DNA from: DATFDN01 sp963762525
GTDB lineage: Bacteria > Pseudomonadota > Alphaproteobacteria > Acetobacterales > Acetobacteraceae
DNA length: 64,000 nt
Direction of reading: 5' to 3'
Assembly (NCBI GenBank): GCA_963762525.1
Contig: CAVXKT010000011.1
Span: 620,001-684,000 of the forward strand
Both the position numbers and the translations under genes were made by a program. Below the pieces are notes generated by a model. The model ran no database searches. It saw only the letters and a program-made list of their open reading frames with translations, and was not told the DNA's origin. Below, piece after piece: positions 1-9,700 of the stretch; position 1 is the first letter of the stretch; every line of letters starts with the position of its first letter.

Positions 1-3000
1 GCCGCCCGATGCTTGCAACGTGCCCGACCCGGCCTGCCCGACGGCCAGCGTGCCGGCAACCAGCAGCTGCGTTCCCGGATCGGTGAGCGTCGCCGTTCCG
101 GTGCCGCCGGCGGCGAGGGTCAGTCCCGGTGTGGTCATCGTGCCGGCGCCGGCGATGGCGAGATTACCCGCCCCGCCGCCGCCCACCACGACCCCGGTGC
201 TGTCGGCCCAGTTGCCGCCGGCGATCGTCACCGACCCGGCGGCGTGCAGCGCGCCGCCCAGCGTGACGCCGGTCGTAACCACGCTGCCGGCGTCGGCCAC
301 CGAACCCGCCCCGGCTTGGCCGATCACCACCGGCCCCGTGTTCGACCACTGCGAGCCGGCGGCGATCGTCAGGGTCCCGGACTGCGTGGACGCGGCGCCG
401 ATGACCGCCCCTGCGTTGCTGAGGCTGGAGGCGTTGAGCAGGGCAACCTTGACGCCGCCATACACGCCGATGAGGGTGCTCCCGGAAGCGGTGATGGTGG
501 CACCCGACATCGTCAGGCCGGCCCCGATGTTCAGCGCCGGAGCGGCGTTGGGATTGCCCGCCAGGATCAGCGAGGCCTTCGACAGCGTCCATGGCGTCAG
601 ACCGCCGAAGGTGGCGTCGAGCGCGGTCAAGGTGCCGGTCAGGGTGCCGCCGGAGTAGAATAGCGCCTCGGTGCCCGCATTCGGAACGGTCGCGGCGGGC
701 CCGCCGGTCTGCAAGCTGAGCCACCCGCCGGTGCGTCCGATGTCGCCCGAACCGATCCAGGCCTCCTGCGGCGCCGTCATCTGGATTCCCCAGAAGCCGG
801 TCGCCGGGTCCTTCCCCCAGGTGAACGCCCGGGTCGCGCCGGGGGCGAAGGTGACGTTCGTCAGTGCGATGGTGCCGCTTCGCGTCTGGATCAGCAGACC
901 ATGGGCGCCGACGACCTGAACGCCGGTGATCTGCGCCCACTGGCTCGACTCGATCTCGTCGCTGGTGCCGAACCCGACCAGCGGGTTGCTGAAATTGCTG
1001 CCCGTCGGGCCCAGCGCGAGCACGCCGCCGGGGCTGAAGGTGATCGTCTGCCCGGCGCTGATACCATTATCGAACTGGGCGATCCCCCCGCCGGCGATGG
1101 CGATCGTGCCGGTCCCGGAGACGCTGCCGGTGACTTCGAGCGTGCCTCCGCCCGCCGCCAGCACCGTACCGTTGTTCACCAGATTGGCGGCGAGCAGACC
1201 GGCGCCGGTCAGCGTGGAGCCCGTCTCGACCAGCACCGACCCGGCGATGAGGCTGCCGGAAGCGCCGATGTCGATGCCGCCGAGCGAATCGACGCTGGCG
1301 GTCGCGCCCGGGCTGAGCAGCATCCCGCCCGCCTCGGCGAAACCGCCGCTGACCGAGAGCGTGCCTGCCGCCGTCAGCAGGCCCGGCGTAAGGAGACTCG
1401 CCTGATTGTTCACCGCGCTGGTGCCGGATGCGGAGATCGACCCGGCTGAGGTCAGCACTGATCCGGGGTCGCTCACCAGAAGCCCGCCGCTTGATCCGGT
1501 CGCCACTCCGCCGGGGCCCACGTTGAGCGTCCCGCCCTGCGTAACCGAGAGGCCAGTCGCAGTCAGCCCGCCCGCCCCCGCTAAGCCGCCGCTCACCGAC
1601 AGGGAACCCGCCGTCAGGAGACCGCTGGCGGCAAGGCTCGCCTGATTGCTCACCGCGATCGTGCCGGAGGCGGTAATCGACCCGGCGGCGACCAGGGACG
1701 ACCCGGCGCCGCTCACCTGAAACGTGCCACCCGTGAGGCCGCTCGCGCCGACTGTCACGGTGCTGCCCTGCGTAACCGAAAGGCCCGCCGCCGTCAGTCC
1801 GCCCGCCCCGGCTAAGCCGCCGCTCACCGACAGGGAACCCGCCGTCATGAGACCGCTGGCGGCAAGGCTCGCCTGATTGCTCACCGCGATCGTGCCGGAG
1901 GCGATAATCGACCCGGCGGAGACCAGGGACGACCCGGCGCCGTTCACCTGAAACGTGCCGCCCGTGAGGCCGCTCGCGCCAACCGTGACAGAGCCGCCCT
2001 GCGTAACCGAAAGGCCCGCCGCCGTCAGTCCGCCCGCGCCGGCGGAGCTGCCGCTGACCGCGAGCGAACCCGCCGTCAGGAGACCGCTGGTGGCGAGGCT
2101 CGCCTGGTTGTTCACCGTGATGGTGCCGGATGCGGTGATCGACCCGGCGGAGGTCAGCACTGATCCGGGATCGCTCAGCAGAAGCGTGCCGCCTGCCGTG
2201 ATGCCGCCGGCGCCCACATTGACGGTGCTGCCCTGCGTAACCGAAAGGCCCGCCGCCGTCAGTCCGCCCGCGCCGGCGGAGCTGCCGCTGACCGCGAGCG
2301 AACCCGCCGTCAGGAGACCGCTGGTGGCGAGGCTCGCCTGGTTGTTCACCGTGATGGTGCCGGACGCGGTGATCGACCCGGCGGAGGTCAGCACTGATCC
2401 GGGATCGCTCAGCAGAAGCGTGCCGCCTGCCGTGATGCCGCCGGCGCCCACATTGACGGTGCTGCCCTGCGTAACCGAAAGGCCCGCCGCCGTCAGTCCG
2501 CCCGCGCCGGCGGAGCTGCCGCTCACCGAGAGCGAACCCGCCGTCAGCAGCCCGCTGGCGACCAGGCTCGCCTGATTGCTCACCGCGATCGTACCCGTCG
2601 CGGTAATCGACCCGGCGGCGACCAGGGACGACCCGGCGCCGCTCACCTGAAACGTGCCGCCCGTGAGGCCGCTCGCGCCGACGGTCACGGTGCTGCCCTG
2701 CGTGACCGAAAGGCCCGTCGCCGTCAGTCCGCCCGCGCCGGCGGAGCTGCCGCTGACCGCGAGCGAACCCGCCGTCAGGAGACCGCTGGCGACCAGGCTC
2801 GCCTGATTGCTCAGCGCGATGGTTCCGGAATCGGTGATCGACCCGGCGGAGATCAGCGCCGATCCGCCGCCGCTCACCTGAATTGCGGCGCTGCCAGCCG
2901 CAATGCCGGCCGCTCCCACGCTGACCGTGCCCGCCTGCGTGACCGAGACGCCGGCCGCCGACGTTAATCCGCCCGCCCTGACGAACCCGCCGCCGACCGA

Positions 3001-4846
3001 CAGCAAGCCTCCCGGGTTCAGCAAGCCTTGACTAAGGAGGCTCGCCTGGTTGCTCACCGCGATTGTGCCCGAGCCGACGGTGATCGCGCCGGCGGAGACC
3101 AATGTTGCTCCGGCGCCGCTCACCTGGATCGCGGCACTCCCGCCCGAGGTGCCCGCGGTTATGCCGCCGGCGCCCACGCTGACCGTGCCGCCCTGCAGCA
3201 CCGACAGGCTCCCCGCCGCGCCGGCGCCGATCTGCAACGCGCCGCCGGTATTCCAGCTTGCGCCCTTGACGGTGGCCACGCCGGGAGCGCCGGCGCCGAT
3301 GGCGGCGCGGATCGCCTCGGACACGCTGCCGCCGCCGCTCACGGTGAGCGATGCCGGCGTCGATGCGGCCCCGGCGGCGGCGTCGATTCCGGGTGCTCCC
3401 ACGATCATCGCGCCCGAGGCCGCCTGCCCCGGGGTCGGGTCCGCGATGTCGTTCCAGCTGCCGCCGTTCACGACCAGCGTCGCCGAGGAGACCGGGCCGG
3501 CGGCGAGCACGGCGCCGGTGTCGAAGACCCGACCGCCGGCCTGCACGGTGACGGAGGCTGCCACCGTCCCGTCGCCGTAACCGATCGCGATCGGGCCGCC
3601 ATTGGCCGTCTTGGCCGCCTGTCCGGGACCGGCGGCGACGATGCCGCCGCGGTCGACCAACAGAGTCCCCTCGACTGCCACCGCCGGCAAGCCGGGGCGG
3701 CCGCCCACCACGATCGCGCCGTCGGCACGGGTCAGCGCGGCCGGTCCGAGCTGGACCAGGGCGCTCGATTGCAGCGCCGCGCCGGGTTCGATCTCGATGG
3801 TTCCGGCGAGCTGCATCGCTGCTTGCGGCCCGGACACCAGACTGGCGTCGATCTCCAATGTCGCCTGCGGCCCGGTGACGAGCAGCGCGCCCACCGTCCG
3901 CGCGACCGTCCCGGTGGCGAGGACATAGGCCGCGGTCGCGGGGCCGAGCAGCACCGCGCTGCCCGAGGCGGGTACCCCGCCCGACCAGGTGCTGGCGGAA
4001 GTCCAGGCGCCGCTCTGCCCGCTGGCCGCCGTCGGCGCCTGGGTGGTGGTGAGGCGCGTATGCCCATCCGCGCCGACGGTGACGCCGAAGCCGCCGGCAC
4101 GGCCGCCGACGACGTTCCAGCTGCCCACCGTGTAAGCGCCGCCGGCCAGCGCGATCCGGGCGGTGACGGTGCCGGTGCTTCGCAACACGAGCACCCCGTC
4201 ATAACCGAAGGTCAGGCCGAGGACGGGAAAGGCTCCGAGATCGATCGTGTCGCCGGCGGCGAAGTTGAAAACGGTGCCGCTGAACGCGCCCGGGTGGTCG
4301 AGCCGCAGCAGATCGCCCGCGCGGTCCTGGAACGCGACTGATGTCGCATTGCCGGCGAGCTCGATCGTGCCGCCGTTGGCGAGGCTGAGCGGGCCGGCGC
4401 CGGAAATGGCGGCGCCGACGAGGATGGTGCCGCCGTTCGCCCGGATTTGCCCGGCATTGAGAAACGTCGCCCCGGGTTGGGCGGTGATGGTCAGGCTGTT
4501 GCCGGCGAGCGCGTCGATCTCGCCCGCATTGATGAACAGCCCGGGCTGATTCCCTGAGCGGCTGCGCCTTTATCGTCATGGCGCCATGCACCGCATTGGC
4601 GGCGATGGTTCCCCGATTGACGAACCGCCCGCTGGCCTGAAGCAGTGCGTTCTCGGCCGCCGCTTGCCCGAGCAACAGCGTCTCGATCTCGCTGCCGCCG
4701 TCGAGGCTCGGCGCGAGCCCCGAGATGGCGGCATCGCCCGCGAAGCCGAGCGTCGTGGTGCCGCCGAGCGTGATGGTCTGCCCGGTCAGGCGATAGTCCA
4801 GGGGCAGGACGGTCGTGCCGTTATTGATCACGCTACTCGGCATCAC
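1..4846 (-). CDS. Giant beta-helix repeat adhesin / autotransporter-like passenger, partial
   Basis: The minus strand is open from about 4560 to the left window edge and encodes a Gly/Ala/Ser/Thr-rich protein of short beta-strand turns, as in FHA-like adhesins and autotransporter passengers. Typical text is GLSVTQGSTVNVGAGGITAG. The apparent start is GTG at 4846 or ATG at 4843; the next in-frame stop upstream lies only 18 codons away and no signal peptide is visible. A one-base frame change near 4560 joins residues ending GAMTIKAQPL to the downstream frame starting GNQPGLFINAG. Six tandem units of 77-78 residues occupy roughly 1500-2950. The C-terminal end, where a beta-barrel, PEP-CTERM or type I signal would show the export route, lies outside the window. 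It is divergent from the Flp pilus operon, so a surface adhesion role is inferred. A large secreted matrix protein is the alternative. Confidence 0.75.
1540..2940 (-). repeat. Tandem 231/234-bp coding repeats in the adhesin gene
   Basis: A shared motif (cgtaaccgaaaggcc on the plus strand) recurs at 1540, 1771, 2002, 2236, 2470 and 2701, spacing 231, 231, 234, 234 and 231 bp, which is 77 or 78 codons. Each unit reads like SNQASLxxSGLLTAGSLxVS followed by a glycine-rich turn and a GLSVTQG strand. Every spacing is a multiple of three, so copy number can change without breaking the frame. The units at 2002-2274 and 2236-2508 are almost identical, with one mismatch seen by eye, while outer copies have diverged. 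Confidence 0.85.
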
Positions 4847-5044
4847 ACTGCGATCGTTGTTCGGTCGCAGGCTGCGTCGGCGAGTGTTAGCGAAGTCTTA
4901 AATCTGACGTGGTTTTGAGACGCCGAGACGGTCGGCCCTCCGGACTTAGGGCCGCCGGCCGAATTTCCCGACCGATCATAAAGCGCTTGTTAACCAATTT
5001 GCCGTCTTACTGCGTGAGCGGCAAGCAACGAAAGGAGTCATGAC
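4847..5044. promoter_or_regulatory. Divergent intergenic region between adhesin and flp
   Basis: About 200 bp separate the divergent adhesin and flp starts, so both promoters should lie here. The strongest element is the flp ribosome binding site, AAAGGAG, about 8 bases before the ATG. A TTAACCA sequence at 4990-4996 resembles a CtrA half-site; CtrA controls pilin promoters in Caulobacter, but a single half-site is weak evidence. A short inverted repeat (ggccct...agggcc) lies near 4935-4952. I see no gene in this stretch. Confidence 0.35.
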
Positions 5045-5215
5045 ATGCTTGAATACGCGAAGACCTGGCTTTCCCTGCGCACCGACCGGAAGGGCGTGAC
5101 GGCTCTGGAGTACGGGCTGATCGCGGCGCTGATCGCTGTGGTGATCATCACCGCGGTGACCACCGTCGGCACCAACCTGACCGCCACCTTCAACACGATC
5201 GCCTCCAAGATCTGA
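5045..5215 (+). CDS. flp: Flp/Fap-type pilin (class IVb prepilin)
   Basis: This 56-residue protein is the major subunit of the Flp (Tad) pilus. It has a 17-residue leader ending in Lys-Gly, then the conserved start of the mature pilin, VTALEYGLIAALIAVVIITA. The Glu at mature position 5 followed by Tyr is the class IVb Flp signature, and the hydrophobic stretch forms the packing helix. The prepilin peptidase encoded just downstream should cleave after the Gly. A good Shine-Dalgarno (AAAGGAG) fixes the start. Its length is normal for Flp pilins. It is first in the tad operon and is followed by a strong hairpin, a common arrangement for making pilin in excess of the assembly proteins. Confidence 0.95.
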   Translation: MLEYAKTWLSLRTDRKGVTALEYGLIAALIAVVIITAVTTVGTNLTATFNTIASKI

Positions 5216-5238
5216 CGCTCGGCGACAAAACAAGTCGC

Positions 5239-5261
5239 CGCCGCGGCGCTTCGCCGCGGCG
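5239..5261 (+). terminator. GC hairpin between flp and cpaA (attenuator-like)
   Basis: The 10-bp palindrome cgccgcggcg occurs twice, separated by ctt, giving a very stable 10-bp stem with a 3-nt loop, followed by aaatt. It sits 24 bases after the flp stop and 20 bases before cpaA. This fits partial termination or mRNA 3'-end protection, so that the pilin message outnumbers the rest of the operon. There is no long U-tract, so efficient Rho-independent termination is not assured. Confidence 0.55.
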
Positions 5262-5280
5262 AAATTCGGGAACCGCGATC

Positions 5281-5784
5281 ATGCCCTGGCTTGCCCAGCC
5301 GGCCCTCGTGCTCGGCGGTTCGCTGCTGTTTGCGGCGGCGCTGCACGATCTGGCGACCCGGACGATCCCGGACTGGATCCCGCTGGCTTTGGCCGGCGGG
5401 GCCAGCCTGGTTTCGTTCTGCCAAGGCCGCGCGTTGGCCTCGGCGGGCGTGGCGCTGCTCGTGTTCCTGCTTGCCGCGCTGTGCTGGCGGCGCGGCTGGA
5501 TGGGCGGCGGCGACGTGAAGCTGCTCGGCGCGGCCGCTCTCTTGATCCCGCCCGCGCTCGTGCCGTCGCTGATCCTGGGGACGGCGCTCTGCGGCGGCGT
5601 GCTAGCGGGAATTTATCTGTCGCTCAATCGCCTCATGCGGCGATCGGGCAACTCGACGCGGCGCGCGGCTTCGACGCTCACCCGCGCCTGGCGCGCCGAG
5701 TGTTGGCGCATCCGCCGTCGCGGTCCGCTGCCTTACGCCTGCGCGATCTTCGGCGGCTCACTGTTCGCCCTGCTGGGATATTAG
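5281..5784 (+). CDS. cpaA: Prepilin peptidase CpaA/TadV (A24 family)
   Basis: This 167-residue inner-membrane aspartic protease cleaves prepilin leaders before Flp pilus assembly. The two catalytic Asp regions are visible: Asp23 in HDLATRTIPDW and Asp78 in MGGGDVKLL, the hallmark GxGDxK motif of the A24 family. Several hydrophobic segments cover residues 8-22, 33-68 and 82-112. The N-terminal methylase domain of larger PilD enzymes is absent, as expected for TadV/CpaA. It lies between flp and cpaB in the tad operon. The last 40 residues are basic and longer than in many homologues. Confidence 0.92.
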   Translation: MPWLAQPALVLGGSLLFAAALHDLATRTIPDWIPLALAGGASLVSFCQGRALASAGVALLVFLLAALCWRRGWMGGGDVKLLGAAALLIPPALVPSLILGTALCGGVLAGIYLSLNRLMRRSGNSTRRAASTLTRAWRAECWRIRRRGPLPYACAIFGGSLFALLGY

Positions 5785-5788
5785 CCCG

Positions 5789-6643
5789 ATGGTAATCAGA
5801 ATCTTCCTGTTCGCGCTTATGGCGCTGGGCCTGGCCGGCTTCGGCAGCATCGCCTGGATTGCGACGCACCCGCAGGCGACGCCGGAGAAGGTGGCCGCAG
5901 CGCCGGCACCGCCGCCGCCGCCGGCGACCACGCATATTCTCGTCGCCGCGCATCAGCTCAAAGCCGGCGGGCTGATGAAGCTCGACGATCTGACCGACAA
6001 GGAAGTGCCGGTCAGCGAGGTGCCGACCGGCGCGCCCCCGGCTGCCGCGCGCAACGATCTGGCCGGCGGCATGATCCGCCGCAGCCTCGCCCCGGGCGAT
6101 GCGGTGCTGGCCGATGACGTGCTCCGCCCCGGCGATCACGGCTTCCTCGCCGCCGTGCTCGGCAAGGGGATGCGCGCCACCACCGTCGGCGTGGACGCCG
6201 TCACCGGAACCGCCGGGCTGATCTGGCCGGGCGACCGGGTGGACCTCATTCTCACGCAGGCGCTGGACGACAACACGATCCCGCTCGGGCGGCGGGTGTC
6301 GGCCGAGACGGTGCTGGCGGACGTGCGGGTGATCGCCATCGACCAGCAGCTCATGCAGGGTTCCGCGCCGGGGCTCATCGACGCGCCCACCGCGCGCACC
6401 GTCACCCTGGAGGTTACGCCCGAGCAGGCCGAGCGGGTCGCGGTCGCCGTCCGTCTGGGCAAGCTGTCGCTCGCCGTGCGCTCCGCCGCGCCGGTCGCCG
6501 CGGCGCCGCCGGTCTCACCCAACGCGACCGAGACCACCTGGGGCAGCGACGTCTCGCCGGCGCTGCGCACCACCCCGGCCGGGGTCAGCAATACGCTGCA
6601 CGTCTTCAGCGGCACCAGCGAAGGCAAGGAGTTCCACTTCTGA
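5789..6643 (+). CDS. cpaB: Flp pilus assembly protein CpaB/RcpC
   Basis: This 284-residue periplasmic component of the Tad secretion channel is thought to work with the secretin. An N-terminal transmembrane anchor (residues 1-25) precedes a Pro/Ala linker and a SAF domain (about 48-110, HILVAAHQLKAGGLMKLDDL...). The RcpC domain follows, with the conserved ATTVGVDAVTGTAGLIWPGD and VDLIL segments. Length is typical. It starts four bases after cpaA and its stop overlaps the cpaC start (TGATG), suggesting translational coupling. Confidence 0.92.
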   Translation: MVIRIFLFALMALGLAGFGSIAWIATHPQATPEKVAAAPAPPPPPATTHILVAAHQLKAGGLMKLDDLTDKEVPVSEVPTGAPPAAARNDLAGGMIRRSLAPGDAVLADDVLRPGDHGFLAAVLGKGMRATTVGVDAVTGTAGLIWPGDRVDLILTQALDDNTIPLGRRVSAETVLADVRVIAIDQQLMQGSAPGLIDAPTARTVTLEVTPEQAERVAVAVRLGKLSLAVRSAAPVAAAPPVSPNATETTWGSDVSPALRTTPAGVSNTLHVFSGTSEGKEFHF

Positions 6644-8124
6644 TGCGAACCCGCGAAAACCGGATCGGATTGCTGGCGCTTGGCTTGCTGTCGGGAGCGG
6701 CGGTGCTGTCCAGCGCGGCGGCGCGCGAGCCGATCGAAATGCCGCCGTTCCCCGACTCCCAGCCGGCCTTCACGGTGCAAGCGCCGAAGCCGGCGAACTC
6801 GGTCACCGGTTCGGCGCTGGCGGTCAAGACGCTGACCATCGAAGCCGGATCCGGGCGGGTCATCTCGCTTCCCGTCGCCGCTTCCAGCGTGTTCGCCGCC
6901 GATCCCAAGGTGGTCGAAGTGCGGCCGGCGAGCCCCACCACCTTGTTCGCCTTCGGCGTGGCGCCGGGGCGCACCACCATCGCGGCGATCAGCGCGAGCG
7001 GGGCGCCGATCGCGCAATACGACATCACCGTGCGCCCCTCCAGCTACGGCGTCGGCGAAACGCGGACCGCTCTCGCACACGCGCTGCCGCGCCGTGCCGT
7101 CAATGTCGAGGAACTGCCGAACGGCCTTGCGATCAGCGGCAACGTGCGCACCCCGGAGGAGGCCGACCGGGCGATGCAGCTCGCGCGCGGCTATGTCGGC
7201 AACGGGCAGGAGGTGGAGAACCGCCTCTCGGTGCAATCCGGCGTGCAAGTCAATCTGCGGGTGCGCATCGCCGAGATGAGCCGCAACCTGACCCGCGAGC
7301 TCGGCATCAACTGGGCGTCGCTCGCCAATCTCGGCAAATACGCGGCGATCGGCTTCGCGACGAACAACGTGCTCGCCGACACCACGATCGCGCCGGCCGC
7401 GCTCGCCGGCGCCTATGTCTTCCCCACGCCCGGACATGTCGTGGACATCAACGGGGTGATCGATGCGCTGTCGCAGGATCAGCTGGTGCATGTGCTCGCC
7501 GAGCCGAACCTCACGGCCATCAGCGGAGAAACGGCGAGCTTCCTGGTCGGCGGCGAATTCCCGATCCCGGTGGCGCAGCAGAACGACGAAGTCACCATCG
7601 AATTCAAGCAGTACGGCGTGAGCCTCGCCTTCATTCCCACGGTCGGCTCCGACGGGCGCATCAGCCTCAAGGTCCGGCCCGAGGTGAGCCAGCTCACCGA
7701 TCAGGGCGCGGTGACGCTCCGGGCCGGCAATTCGACCATCCAGATCCCGGCGCTCACGGTGCGGCGGGCGGAGACGACGGTCGAGCTCGGCAGCGGCCAG
7801 AGCTTCGCCATCGCCGGCCTGCTCCAGGACGCCACCAAGCTCACCGGCACCAGCGTGCCCTTCCTCGGCGATCTGCCGATCCTGGGCGCGCTGTTTCGTT
7901 CCGACAGCTTCCAGCGCAACGAGACCGAGCTGGTGATCGTGGTGACGCCGTATATCGTGCGCCCGGTCGCCGACCCGTCGCGGCTCGCGCTGCCGACCGA
8001 CGGCTGGCACGCGCCTTCGGACCTCGAGCGCATCCTGATGCTGCGCCAGAGCGGGCGCGGCGGTCCCCGGGTGACGCCGGCGACGGCGCGCATCCCCGGC
8101 GATGCCGGGTTCATCATCCAATGA
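6643..8124 (+). CDS. cpaC: Type II/IV secretin CpaC/RcpA
   Basis: This 493-residue protein forms the outer-membrane secretin ring through which Flp pili pass. It has a signal peptide (about 1-25), an N-terminal pilus-secretin domain (LTIEAGSGRVISLP..., about 66-130), a BON-like segment (about 145-200) and a C-terminal secretin domain. The last contains VHVLAEPNLTAISGETASFL, GGEFPIPV and the terminal VPFLGDLPILGALFRS...VIVVTPYIVRP motif. It is uninterrupted, unlike the genes just downstream. Its stop overlaps the next start (ATGA). Confidence 0.95.
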   Translation: MRTRENRIGLLALGLLSGAAVLSSAAAREPIEMPPFPDSQPAFTVQAPKPANSVTGSALAVKTLTIEAGSGRVISLPVAASSVFAADPKVVEVRPASPTTLFAFGVAPGRTTIAAISASGAPIAQYDITVRPSSYGVGETRTALAHALPRRAVNVEELPNGLAISGNVRTPEEADRAMQLARGYVGNGQEVENRLSVQSGVQVNLRVRIAEMSRNLTRELGINWASLANLGKYAAIGFATNNVLADTTIAPAALAGAYVFPTPGHVVDINGVIDALSQDQLVHVLAEPNLTAISGETASFLVGGEFPIPVAQQNDEVTIEFKQYGVSLAFIPTVGSDGRISLKVRPEVSQLTDQGAVTLRAGNSTIQIPALTVRRAETTVELGSGQSFAIAGLLQDATKLTGTSVPFLGDLPILGALFRSDSFQRNETELVIVVTPYIVRPVADPSRLALPTDGWHAPSDLERILMLRQSGRGGPRVTPATARIPGDAGFIIQ

Positions 8125-8441
8125 GAAGGCGATCCGCGATGCGCAATGCGCTGCCGGCGATGGCGCTCCTGCTGCTGGCCACCGGGTGCGATGCGACCGA
8201 CCCCTATCGGCGCGCAGAACTCTGGCGGCCGAACCAGGCCAACGACACCAATCTGCGCGCCATGGTCGCGGTGCCGGCCGATCTCGCGCTCGGCGTCCCG
8301 GAGACGGACGGCGACGGCCAGCAGGCGGCGCGCGCGCTCGACCGCGAGCGGCATGACAAGACCAAACCGCTGCCGGACAGCTTCATCGCCAAGGTGGTTC
8401 CGGTCTCCGGGGGCAACGTGGCATCGGGGGCGGGAAACTGA
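8121..8441 (+). CDS. Small CpaD-like pilus lipoprotein
   Basis: This 106-residue protein has a lipoprotein signal peptide: basic MRRRSAMR, a hydrophobic run ALLLLATG and a lipobox Cys at residue 23. The remainder (DPYRRAELWRPNQANDTNLRAMV...) resembles the start of CpaD-family proteins, which occupy this operon position and assist the secretin. At about half the usual length it may be a minimal CpaD. Start and stop both overlap neighbours (ATGA at each end), so it is clearly part of the operon. I see no frame change that would extend it. Confidence 0.7.
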   Translation: MRRRSAMRNALPAMALLLLATGCDATDPYRRAELWRPNQANDTNLRAMVAVPADLALGVPETDGDGQQAARALDRERHDKTKPLPDSFIAKVVPVSGGNVASGAGN

Positions 8442-9700
8442 TGTCGGAGGATGTTGCCCTCGCCAAACCGCGGGCGAGCAGGAGCCGACGCGTCCGGATC
8501 GCCCGGCCGTCGTCGGCTTCGTCACCGACGCCGAAACCGAAAGCGTGCTGCGCGAGGCGCTGATCGAGATCGCCCCCAGGGGCATCGATCTTCGCCGCGG
8601 CGGCATTCGCGCCGCCATCACCACGCTGCAGAAGACGCCCACGCCGCGCACCCTGATCGTTGACGTGACCGGCGAGGATGCGCTGAGCGCGCTCGAAGAC
8701 CTGTCGCACGTGGTCGAGCCCGATGTCCGGGTGCTGGTAGTGGGCGATCGGGAGGAGATGAGCTTCTATCGCCGACTGACCCGCGACCTCGGCGTGCTGG
8801 AATATCTGTTCAAGCCGCTGACGCCCGACATGGTGGCCCGCCATTTCGGGCCGCTGCTCGGCCGGCAGAATGCGACGCAGACCGCGGTGCGCGGCGGCCG
8901 AGTGATCACCGTGACGGGCGTGCGCGGCGGCGTCGGCGCGACCACGCTGGCGGCCAACCTCGCCTGGCATTTCGGCGTTGTCGGCCCAGCGCCACACCGT
9001 GCTGGTGGACGGCGATCTGCATCGCGGCAGTTGCGCCATGCTGCTGGGCGCGCAGACCGGCCCCGGCCTTCGGGCCGCGCTGGAGGCGCCGCAGCGCATC
9101 GACGAGCTGTTCGTCGAACGAGCCGCCCAGCCGGTCAATGGTCGCTTGCATGTGCTGGCCGCCGAGGAGCGGCTGACCGAGCAGCCGGCCTATACCGCGG
9201 GCGCCGCCGCAGCGGCTGCTCGACGTGCTGCGCCGGCGCTACAACTTCGTGGTCGTCGACGCGCCGTTCTCGTCGCTGCCGCTGCATCGCGATCTGCTCG
9301 AACTCGCCGATCAGCGCGTGCTGGTGATGGAGCCGAGCCTGGCGGCGGTGCGCGACGCACTGCGGCTGCTGGCGCTGCCCAACGGCGCACGGCAGCCGCG
9401 CCGCGCGGTGGTGGTGCTGAACCGCCTCAACCTGGCGGGCGGCATGACCCGTCGGCAGGTCGAGGAGGCGCTGAAGCTGGTGCCCGACGTGCTGGTGCCG
9501 GATCAGCCGAAGGTGATCGGCAACGCGGCCACCATGGGCGAGCCCGCGGTGGCGGTGCGCGGCGGCTTCCGCAACGCCGTTGTCGGACTGGCGCGCGAGG
9601 TGGGCCTGTTCCGGACGCGAGGAGGAGAGCGCCCCCAAATCGGCGAAACCGCCGGCCCTGAAGGGGTTGTTCGGCGCGCCGGCGGGGGCGGGCGACATGA
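8441..9700 (+). CDS. cpaE: Pilus assembly ATPase CpaE/TadZ, frame broken
   Basis: This MinD/ParA-like protein directs polar localisation of the Tad machine. An N-terminal receiver-like domain (VVGFVTDAETESVLREAL... to EYLFKPLTPDMV) is followed by a P-loop of the CpaE type, GVRGGVGATTLAANLAWHFG, where the usual Lys is replaced. Then come TVLVDGDLHRGSCAMLLG and FVVVDAPFSSLPLHRDLLEL. Continuity needs frame changes near 8475, 8970, 9205 and 9615; conserved sequence continues directly across each, so the gene is probably intact in the organism. The start overlaps the preceding stop (ATGA). The exact end is uncertain, close to the cpaF ATG at 9697. Confidence 0.82.

Noticed and set aside
1500..2960. 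Regular repeats that could suggest a CRISPR array
   Set aside because: Units are 231-234 bp, in frame and encode similar protein segments; there are no short direct repeats with unique spacers.
13..4341. Several long plus-strand reading frames (for example 1955-2575 and 3028-4341) opposite the adhesin
   Set aside because: They mirror the periodic GC-rich repeats of the minus-strand gene, show Ala/Pro/Arg-rich low complexity and no family features.
6136..8121. A 661-codon minus-strand frame opposite cpaB/cpaC
   Set aside because: It lies antisense to clear, motif-bearing secretin genes, and its translation is Arg/Ala/Gly/His-rich without domains.
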